Assembly (NCBI GenBank): GCA_002490465.1
Contig: DKUB01000067.1
Span: 41,597-47,985 of the forward strand
Length of the DNA: 6,389 bases
Reading direction: 5' to 3'
From: Lachnoclostridium sp. UBA7215
GTDB taxonomy: Bacteria > Bacillota > Clostridia > Lachnospirales > Lachnospiraceae
Under the pieces are notes generated by a model, which ran no database searches, was not told the origin of the DNA, and worked only from the letters and a program-made list of their open reading frames with translations. Shown here one piece after another: positions 1 through 4,190 of the stretch (positions within the stretch are counted from its first letter, which is position 1; each line of letters begins with the position of its first letter). Position numbers and translations under genes: made by a program.

Positions 1-2
1 CA

Positions 3-305
3 GGTGTCAACGCCACCACAGGTGGCGATAAAATGCAGCAATTTAAACAAATTCTGGGGCGGATTGTCAGTGACGCTATCCGCGATAACTCGACAGAATT
101 AACAACAGATATCGCTTCCCATGTGTCAGATCACGTAAACAAGGAGTTGGATTTCCTGTTTCGTGAAAAAGAGGAGGCCGACGAGCGGAGATTCCGGAAT
201 CTGGATGAAACAATGCGGAATATTATGAAAGCACGCCAGGAAGCCGCTGCTGCTGAAATCCCTGCCCGCAAGGCAAAAAACAGGCGAAAATTTGGCAAAA
301 AGTAG
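3..305 (+). CDS. 3' end of an unidentified gene; charged, helical C-terminal tail
   Basis: The reading frame is open from the left edge of the window (GVNATTGGDK before the first Met at 33) to TAG at 303-305, so this is the last ~100 residues of a longer protein. The ATG at 33 has no convincing Shine-Dalgarno and should not be taken as the start. The visible part is rich in Glu, Arg, Asp and Lys with no membrane segment. It reads as a long amphipathic or coiled-coil helix (about DHVNKELDFLFREKEEADERRFRNLDE) followed by a basic tail ending RKAKNRRKFGKK. Tails of this type occur behind N-terminal helix-turn-helix (MerR-like) domains in Clostridia, but the domain that would prove this lies outside the window, so no function is assigned. 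No clear terminator separates it from the promoter at 330. Confidence 0.7.
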   Translation, partial: GVNATTGGDKMQQFKQILGRIVSDAIRDNSTELTTDIASHVSDHVNKELDFLFREKEEADERRFRNLDETMRNIMKARQEAAAAEIPARKAKNRRKFGKK

Positions 306-329
306 TCGCCCTAAATTCCTGAATACCTC

Positions 330-358
330 TTGATTTTCCCATGGTAAAATGGTATAAT
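330..358 (+). promoter_or_regulatory. SigA-type promoter of the BIG2 protein gene
   Basis: TTGATT at 330-335 and a perfect TATAAT at 353-358 are separated by exactly 17 bases. Transcription should start near 365, giving a leader of about 65 bases before the ATG at 429. The spacer carries ATGGTA twice (341-346 and 349-354). The near-consensus boxes and the strong RBS downstream predict high expression. Confidence 0.85.
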
Positions 359-364
359 ATGTTC

Positions 365-399
365 ACGCGAAGCGTATCGTTTTTGTGAAATATTCACAA
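365..399 (+). promoter_or_regulatory. Structured leader: 5'-terminal hairpin and 17-base inverted repeat
   Basis: Two inverted repeats follow the promoter. ACGC-GAA-GCGT (365-375) would form a small GC-rich hairpin at or very near the predicted 5' end of the mRNA. TTGTGAA-ATA-TTCACAA (383-399) is a perfect 7+7 inverted repeat that could be a hairpin or a protein-binding site. Both leave the RBS (AGGAGG, 415-420) single-stranded. An effect on mRNA stability or control is inferred, not shown. Confidence 0.5.
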
Positions 400-428
400 G
401 AATAATTTATTAAAAGGAGGATTTTGGA

Positions 429-1322
429 ATGTTTAAAAATGTTTCAAAGAAAGTTGTTGCTGTTGCCTTAGTTGCTACAATGGCTGTTACAACAGCTGCT
501 GTTGCCAGTGATACAACTGCAGAAGCTGCCGGCGTTAAATTAAACAAGACTAAAGCTTCTATTGTACAGTCTAAAACAGTTAAGCTCACGGCTAATGCAA
601 AGGCAAAATGGACAACAAGCAACAAAAATGTGGCTTCTATTTCAACTGCATCCGGCAAATCTACAACAGTAAAAGGGGTAAAAGCCGGAAAAGCTACTAT
701 TACTGCTACAGTTGGAAGCAAAAAAGCAACATGTAAAATTACTGTAACAAAAGCAAAATCTGGATTTATGATTTACAATCTTGCAAAAGAAACCGGTACA
801 AATCCAGAGACAGGTGAATCTTGGGCACCTCCAGTGGTTTCCAAATACGAAGAGTTCAAATACAGCTCTTTTGCTATCTGGCTTTGCCGTGCAACATTAT
901 ATGATCCGGCAAACGGTGGTGTGGATTACCGCGGAACAAAATTGAAAATTTCCCTTACCGTACAGAATTCTGGTAAACGCGACCTTCCAGAGCTCGGTGT
1001 ATGCTTCAACTACACAAAGGGCGGTACGGACGGTGCATACCCATTTGCACTTCATGTTTCTGAGAAGAAACTTTCCGCTAAGGTTCGCAAGGACAAGACA
1101 CACAGACACACAACTTACAAGGTTCAGAAAATCAAAAAAGGTAAAACTTATACCTGGAATTTCACCTTCACAATTCCTAAGGATGCTATGAATGGTGACA
1201 AAGATGAGGAAACTGGTTTGAACTATCCAATCATGATGTACATACCTAACTTGAAAGATTCTGGTCCTTACAAACCAGGTGATGCAGTTACTGTTAAGAA
1301 ATGTACCATTAAAGTAGCTTAA
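429..1322 (+). CDS. Secreted protein with one BIG2 (Ig-like) domain and an unknown C-terminal domain
   Basis: A 297-residue protein. The ATG follows AGGAGG (415-420) by 8 bases. Residues 1-33 form a signal peptide: FKNVSKK, a hydrophobic Ala/Val core, then possible signal peptidase I sites after AVA (26) or AEA (33). Residues ~35-108 match the bacterial Ig-like group 2 fold, with WTTSNKNVASIS and a TVKGVKAGKATITA stretch typical of the family. BIG2 domains are usually cell-surface or adhesion modules. Residues ~109-297 are Lys- and aromatic-rich with alternating beta-like segments (KLKISLTVQNSGK, YTWNFTFTIP) and match nothing I recognise. There is no LPXTG motif, lipobox or C-terminal membrane segment, so the protein is probably released or held non-covalently in the wall. 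It is monocistronic between its own promoter and terminator. The strongly biased codons (GCT, GTT, ACA) fit high expression. The exact ligand is unknown. Confidence 0.88.
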   Translation: MFKNVSKKVVAVALVATMAVTTAAVASDTTAEAAGVKLNKTKASIVQSKTVKLTANAKAKWTTSNKNVASISTASGKSTTVKGVKAGKATITATVGSKKATCKITVTKAKSGFMIYNLAKETGTNPETGESWAPPVVSKYEEFKYSSFAIWLCRATLYDPANGGVDYRGTKLKISLTVQNSGKRDLPELGVCFNYTKGGTDGAYPFALHVSEKKLSAKVRKDKTHRHTTYKVQKIKKGKTYTWNFTFTIPKDAMNGDKDEETGLNYPIMMYIPNLKDSGPYKPGDAVTVKKCTIKVA

Positions 1323-1356
1323 ACATTGACATGTAGTAAAGAATAGCAAAAGCAAG

Positions 1357-1400
1357 AAAGACATCGGTAAAAGCATTTTTACTTTTCCCGATGTCTTTTT
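1357..1400 (+). terminator. Rho-independent terminator of the BIG2 gene
   Basis: AAAGACATCGG (1357-1367) pairs perfectly with CCGATGTCTTT (1388-1398). After one T/C mismatch the stem continues with AAAAG/CTTTT (1369-1373 and 1382-1386), leaving an 8-base loop. The 3' arm runs into a T-tract (1396-1400). It lies 34 bases after the stop codon and isolates the gene from the tetR-ABC operon. Confidence 0.9.
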
Positions 1401-1445
1401 CTGTCTTTATCAAGAAATATATTGCACATTCGCATAGAAAGGGGC

Positions 1446-1474
1446 TTCTCAAAAACGGTCAATGGAATTAAAAT
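1446..1474 (+). promoter_or_regulatory. Probable promoter of the tetR-ABC operon
   Basis: TTCTCA (1446-1451, 4 of 6 matches to the -35 consensus) and TAAAAT (1469-1474, 5 of 6 to the -10) are 17 bases apart. The predicted start near 1481 falls inside the operator palindrome at 1479-1495 and leaves a ~28-base leader before the ATG at 1509. The -35 box is weak, so the assignment leans on spacing and on the overlap with the operator. Confidence 0.5.
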
Positions 1475-1495
1475 AAGATTGACCGAATCGGTTAA
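1454..1495 (+). promoter_or_regulatory. Candidate TetR operator: near-palindrome plus an extra half-site
   Basis: TTGACCGAATCGGTTAA (1479-1495) is a 17-base near-palindrome with one mismatched pair. A third half-site, AACGGTCAA (1454-1462), lies in the promoter spacer. Its CGGTCAAT (1456-1463) is the perfect inverted repeat of ATTGACCG (1478-1485). The sites overlap the predicted -35/-10 spacer and the start of transcription, where bound repressor would block RNA polymerase. TetR-family proteins commonly bind such palindromes in front of their own genes. Binding here is inferred. Confidence 0.65.
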
Positions 1496-1508
1496 CGGAG
1501 GTTATGCT

Positions 1509-2120
1509 ATGAACGAAAGATTCTATTCACTGCCCGCAGAAAAGCAGCATGCTATCATAAATGCAGGATATCGGGTATTTTCCCAAAACTCTTATAAAAA
1601 CAGTCCTATGAGTGAGATTGCGGATGCTGCCGGAATCAGCAAATCTCTGCTCTTTCATTATTTTCACAACAAAAAAGAGCTGTATATTTTTTTATGGGAC
1701 AAATGTGCAGAGACGACTATTGAGTATCTGACAGAGTATGGCTGCTACGAACAAAAAGACCTGTTTGAAAGTATGGAAAAGGGGATGCGTGCTAAGATGG
1801 AAATCATTCGTCTCTATCCCGACATGGCGAATTTCACCATCAAGGCTTTTTACGAAAAGGATCCGGATATTTCCGCCGCCGTTCAGGAAAGCTACCACAA
1901 ATACTTTAATCTGAAAGCGGATAAAACACGGTTAAATATGGATCCGAAACAGTTTATTTCGGGACTTGATATCCCGATGATGTACCGTGAAATGTATTTG
2001 GCGTCGGAGGGCTATCTTTGGGAGATGGTTCAGCGTGGCAATGTAGATATGGAACAGATGGAAAAGGATTTTGGGAAGCTGCTGAATTTTTGGAAGAGTG
2101 TTTATCTTCGGAAGGAGTGA
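1509..2120 (+). CDS. TetR/AcrR-family transcriptional regulator
   Basis: A 203-residue protein starting MNERFYSLPAEKQ. The ATG at 1509 is chosen because GGAGG (1497-1501) precedes it by 7 bases. A longer form from TTG at 1422 lacks an RBS and would start upstream of the predicted promoter. Residues ~10-57 form the TetR DNA-binding domain: a first helix (KQHAIINAGYRVFSQNSY), then the helix-turn-helix MSEIADAAGISKSLLFHYFHNKKEL, which closely fits the family pattern. Residues ~60-203 form the variable ligand-binding and dimerisation domain, which gives no clue to the inducer. The family's usual length is 190-220. It is the first gene of an operon with an ABC pump; its stop is 6 bases before the next ATG. 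It probably represses itself and the pump through the palindrome at 1479-1495 and releases on binding a pump substrate (inference). Confidence 0.92.
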   Translation: MNERFYSLPAEKQHAIINAGYRVFSQNSYKNSPMSEIADAAGISKSLLFHYFHNKKELYIFLWDKCAETTIEYLTEYGCYEQKDLFESMEKGMRAKMEIIRLYPDMANFTIKAFYEKDPDISAAVQESYHKYFNLKADKTRLNMDPKQFISGLDIPMMYREMYLASEGYLWEMVQRGNVDMEQMEKDFGKLLNFWKSVYLRKE

Positions 2121-2126
2121 CAGAAT

Positions 2127-3008
2127 ATGGAGATCATTAAAACAACAAAGCTTACAAAATACTATGGTAAGGCAAGAGGTATCATTGACCTTGACCTGAC
2201 GGTAACACAGGGCGAGTTCTTTGGCTTCATAGGTCCGAACGGCGCAGGAAAGTCCACAACAATCCGAACATTGCTTGGGCTGATTGCCCCCACTACAGGC
2301 AGCACAATGATTTTTGGAAAAGATATTACAAAAGAAAAGGAAACTGTTTTGCAGGATATCGGCTACCTCCCCTCGGAAACATTGTTTTACCAAGGAATGA
2401 AAGTGAAAGATTTATTGAAACTGTCCGCAGATTTGCGAAAAAAAGATTGTACCGCCGAATCAAGACTGCTCTGTAAGCGGTTACAGCTTGATACATCCCG
2501 AAAGGTCGATGATCTGTCATTTGGTAACAGAAAGAAGGTTGCCATTGTCTGTGCGTTACAGCATCAACCAAAGCTGCTTGTACTGGACGAGCCGACCGGC
2601 GGATTGGATCCGCTGATGCAAAAAGAGTTTTTTGACATTCTACGGGAGAGAAACAAGAAAGGCACAACGATTCTCTTATCCAGCCATGTTCTCTCAGAAA
2701 TTCAACGCAACTGCACCCGTGCGGCAATTATCCGTGACGGCAGAATAATAGCATGTAACAGTGTGGATGCCCTCTCGCAAACAAATACAAAACGTATTAC
2801 TGTTCACGGTATTGTAGACATTGAACACCTGAGCGGTATTCGTGACAGAAAAAAAATGAAAGACTCTGTCAGTTTTCTTTACAGCGGAGATATGGGCAAC
2901 TTACTGCGTACACTGTCTTCAGGTCAGGTTGATGACCTTACGGTTACGGAGCCAGATCTTGAAGAAGTATTCCTGCATTATTATGAGAAGGACGGTGAGA
3001 TAGTATGA
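2127..3008 (+). CDS. ABC transporter ATP-binding protein (CcmA/BcrA-like exporter type)
   Basis: A 293-residue cytoplasmic ATPase that would power the permease encoded next. AAGGAG (2112-2117), inside the end of tetR, precedes the ATG by 9 bases. Motifs in order: Walker A GPNGAGKST (36-44); the Q-loop region GYLPSE (79-84), with Glu where Gln is usual; a signature LSFGN (130-134) instead of LSGGQ; Walker B LLVLDE with catalytic Glu155; D-loop GGLDP; and the switch His187 in LLSSH. LSxGN and PSE variants are common in the exporter subfamily tied to ABC-2 permeases, so the protein should be active. Residues ~205-293 are the usual C-terminal extension, ending in the LEEVFLHYY motif seen in these ATPases. 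It overlaps the permease gene by 4 bases (ATGA), implying translational coupling. The substrate is unknown; export of an antibiotic, peptide or lipid is likely. Confidence 0.95.
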   Translation: MEIIKTTKLTKYYGKARGIIDLDLTVTQGEFFGFIGPNGAGKSTTIRTLLGLIAPTTGSTMIFGKDITKEKETVLQDIGYLPSETLFYQGMKVKDLLKLSADLRKKDCTAESRLLCKRLQLDTSRKVDDLSFGNRKKVAIVCALQHQPKLLVLDEPTGGLDPLMQKEFFDILRERNKKGTTILLSSHVLSEIQRNCTRAAIIRDGRIIACNSVDALSQTNTKRITVHGIVDIEHLSGIRDRKKMKDSVSFLYSGDMGNLLRTLSSGQVDDLTVTEPDLEEVFLHYYEKDGEIV

Positions 3009-3790
3009 CCCTTGTAAGACACGAATTGAAGCAAGGTAAAGTTTCATTTATGATATGGACGACCGCTATTGGCATTCTCCTTGCAATCTGCATTTTTCTG
3101 TTCCCAGAAATGAAGGGGCAGATGGACAGCGTCAGCAATATGTTCTCCTCTATGGGGTCTTTCACCAAGGCGTTCGGTATGGATCAATTAAACTTTGGAA
3201 CGCTTATTGGATTTTACTCTGTTGAATGCGGCAATGTTTTAGGTCTCGGCGGTGCATTTTATGCAGCACTTTGTGCAGTAGGTATTCTCAGCAAAGAAGA
3301 AAAGGATAAAACTGCAGAATTTCTGCTGACTCATCCTGTCAGCCGCAAAAAGATTATTACAGAAAAGCTAATTGCTGTACTGATTCAAATTACAGCTATG
3401 AATATCATTATCAATACTATTTCTGTCGGCTGCATAGCCGCTGTTGGTGAGGTAATTCCCCTAAAGGAAATTAGTCTATTGCATCTCGCCTATTATCTGC
3501 TCCAGCTTGAGCTTGCAGGAATTTGCTTTGGAATTTCGGCATTCCTCTGCAAAGGAAGTGCAGGGATAGGACTTGGTATTGCCGCAATAATGTATTTCCT
3601 GAACCTGATTGCAAACATTGCTGATGCCGCTGAATTTTTGAAGTACATAACACCATTCGGATATTGCGAAGGTTCTGATATTGTGGCGCACGGTAAATTG
3701 AACGTAGTAATGGTTGCCATCGGTGCTGTCATAGGAATTGGTGGAATCATGATTGCATATCTGAAATACACAAAGAAAGATATACATTAA
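3005..3790 (+). CDS. ABC-2-type transporter permease
   Basis: A 261-residue integral membrane protein, the partner of the ATPase upstream. The ATG overlaps that gene's TGA (ATGA, 3005-3008). A modest GGTGAG lies 5 bases before it, so translation probably depends on coupling. About six membrane helices are visible: ~15-33, ~78-96, ~123-147, ~158-181, ~184-206 and ~232-253. Between the second and third lies EEKDKTAEFLLTHPVSRKK, the cytoplasmic segment typical of ABC-2 permeases that follows the second helix and contacts the ATPase. The chain is short for the family but complete, ending in a basic KYTKKDIH tail. With one ATPase and one permease gene, the transporter would be a homodimer of each half. 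It most resembles bacitracin- or multidrug-type exporters controlled by a TetR repressor, but nothing in the sequence fixes the substrate. Confidence 0.9.
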   Translation: MTLVRHELKQGKVSFMIWTTAIGILLAICIFLFPEMKGQMDSVSNMFSSMGSFTKAFGMDQLNFGTLIGFYSVECGNVLGLGGAFYAALCAVGILSKEEKDKTAEFLLTHPVSRKKIITEKLIAVLIQITAMNIIINTISVGCIAAVGEVIPLKEISLLHLAYYLLQLELAGICFGISAFLCKGSAGIGLGIAAIMYFLNLIANIADAAEFLKYITPFGYCEGSDIVAHGKLNVVMVAIGAVIGIGGIMIAYLKYTKKDIH

Positions 3791-3794
3791 ATAA

Positions 3795-3855
3795 ACGCAA
3801 ATTAGGCAGTAAAAAATACTTCATAAGTATCATACCCATCAGCCTAAATTTGCGT
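3795..3855. repeat. Nested inverted repeat after the permease gene
   Basis: ACGCAAATTAGGC (3795-3807) pairs with GCCTAAATTTGCGT (3842-3855) with one bulged base. The 34-base interval holds a second hairpin, ATACTT-CAT-AAGTAT (3816-3830). No T-tract follows on the plus strand, so it is not a canonical terminator for the operon; it may protect the 3' end. On the minus strand the inner hairpin is followed by TTTTTT and so looks like a weak terminator for leftward transcription. No transposase or target duplication was seen. Confidence 0.6.
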
Positions 3856-3857
3856 AA

Positions 3858-3893
3858 TAAAAAACCCAGTATAGATTCATTATACCGGGTTTT
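3858..3893. terminator. Bidirectional terminator between the ABC operon and the tRNA genes
   Basis: AAAACCC (3861-3867) and GTATAG (3869-3874) pair with TTATAC (3880-3885) and GGGTTTT (3887-3893), with one A/C mismatch and a 5-base loop. Leftward, the stem follows the tRNA-Cys gene by a few bases and ends in six T's (complement of 3859-3864), a good intrinsic terminator. Rightward it ends in TTTTCTC, which can serve the ABC operon less strongly. Confidence 0.85.
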
Positions 3894-3899
3894 CTCAAA

Positions 3900-3970
3900 A
3901 GGCGACTACCAGATTTGAACTGGTGATCAGGGAGTTGCAGTCCCATGCCTTACCACTTGGCTAAGTCGCC
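3900..3970 (-). tRNA. tRNA-Cys (anticodon GCA)
   Basis: Read on the minus strand the 71 bases fold as a full cloverleaf: acceptor GGCGACT/AGTCGCC (7 perfect pairs), D-stem GCC/GGC, anticodon loop CTGCAAC giving GCA, a 4-base variable loop, and T-stem ACCAG/CTGGT with loop TTCAAAT. The discriminator is T (U73), the base cysteinyl-tRNA synthetase expects. The anticodon stem has a U-U mismatch at its outer pair (27-43). CCA is not encoded (TTT follows), so it must be added after transcription. It is the last gene of the leftward tRNA unit, with the terminator right behind it. Confidence 0.96.
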
Positions 3971-3987
3971 ATATAATTTATTATATG
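3970..3987 (-). other. Hairpin in the tRNA-Glu/tRNA-Cys spacer
   Basis: CATATAAT-TT-ATTATATG is a perfect 8+8 inverted repeat touching the 5' end of tRNA-Cys in the 47-base spacer. It is AU-rich and could be a processing landmark in the two-tRNA precursor, or simply AT-rich spacer. Base 3970 belongs to the tRNA acceptor stem, so the mature tRNA fold competes with its outermost pair. Confidence 0.35.
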
Positions 3988-4017
3988 CAAAGAATATTAA
4001 ATGATGCCTTTTTTAAA

Positions 4018-4089
4018 TGACTCCAAGGGGATTTGAACCCCTGTTACCGCCGTGAAAGGGCGGTGTCTTAACCACTTGACCATGGAGCC
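4018..4089 (-). tRNA. tRNA-Glu (anticodon UUC)
   Basis: The 72 bases on the minus strand form a full cloverleaf: acceptor GGCTCCA/TGGAGTC with a G2-U71 wobble, D-stem GTC/GAC, anticodon stem CCGCC/GGCGG with loop CTTTCAC giving TTC, variable loop TAAC, and T-stem AGGGG/CCCCT with loop TTCAAAT. The discriminator is A. CCA is not encoded. It is the first gene of a two-tRNA unit with tRNA-Cys, 47 bases upstream of that gene. Confidence 0.97.
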
Positions 4090-4091
4090 TT

Positions 4092-4129
4092 AGCGTGAAT
4101 GCTGTCAGCTTGTTAACAGCCTCAACGCT
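4092..4129 (-). other. Leader hairpin ahead of tRNA-Glu
   Basis: AGCGT (4092-4096) pairs with ACGCT (4125-4129) and, after a 4x4 internal loop, GCTGT (4101-4105) pairs with ACAGC (4116-4120). The hairpin fills nearly all of the ~38-base leader between the predicted transcription start (about 4127) and the mature tRNA-Glu 5' end at 4089. A role in folding or RNase P trimming of the precursor is only a guess. Confidence 0.45.
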
Positions 4130-4133
4130 GAAT

Positions 4134-4162
4134 ATATTATCATACTTTCAGAGATTTGGCAA
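4134..4162 (-). promoter_or_regulatory. Promoter of the tRNA-Glu/tRNA-Cys unit
   Basis: On the minus strand, TTGCCA (complement of 4157-4162) and TAATAT (complement of 4134-4139) are separated by exactly 17 bases, with the predicted start near 4127. It lies between the stop codon of the c-di-GMP gene (4191) and tRNA-Glu, giving the tRNAs their own promoter. Confidence 0.75.
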
Positions 4163-4190
4163 TAGGAAATTTCAAATTTTTTAATATTTT

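Noticed and set aside
11..27. CGCCACC-ACA-GGTGGCG perfect inverted repeat at the left edge
   Set aside because: It lies inside the open reading frame of the truncated gene (NATTGGD), has no T-tract, and is short; probably a codon coincidence.
302..310. GTAGTCGCC at 302-310 is identical to the 3' end of tRNA-Cys (minus strand, 3901-3909), suggesting an attachment site
   Set aside because: Only nine bases, part of the stop-codon region of a gene, and no integrase nearby; likely chance.
410..721. Hydrophobic minus-strand open frame of 103 codons
   Set aside because: It is the complement of the Ala/Val/Thr-rich signal peptide and BIG2 region; the hydrophobicity is a by-product of GCT/ACA-type codons, and no RBS precedes it.
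897..1376. Long minus-strand open frame (159 codons) opposite the BIG2 gene
   Set aside because: It is antisense to a clear secreted-protein gene, its start lies in the terminator, it has no RBS, and its composition is unlike a real protein (runs of Phe, Cys and Leu from the complementary strand).
1422..1508. 29-residue N-terminal extension of the TetR protein from TTG
   Set aside because: No RBS, upstream of the predicted promoter, and overlaps the operator; TetR proteins normally begin just before the first helix, as from 1509.
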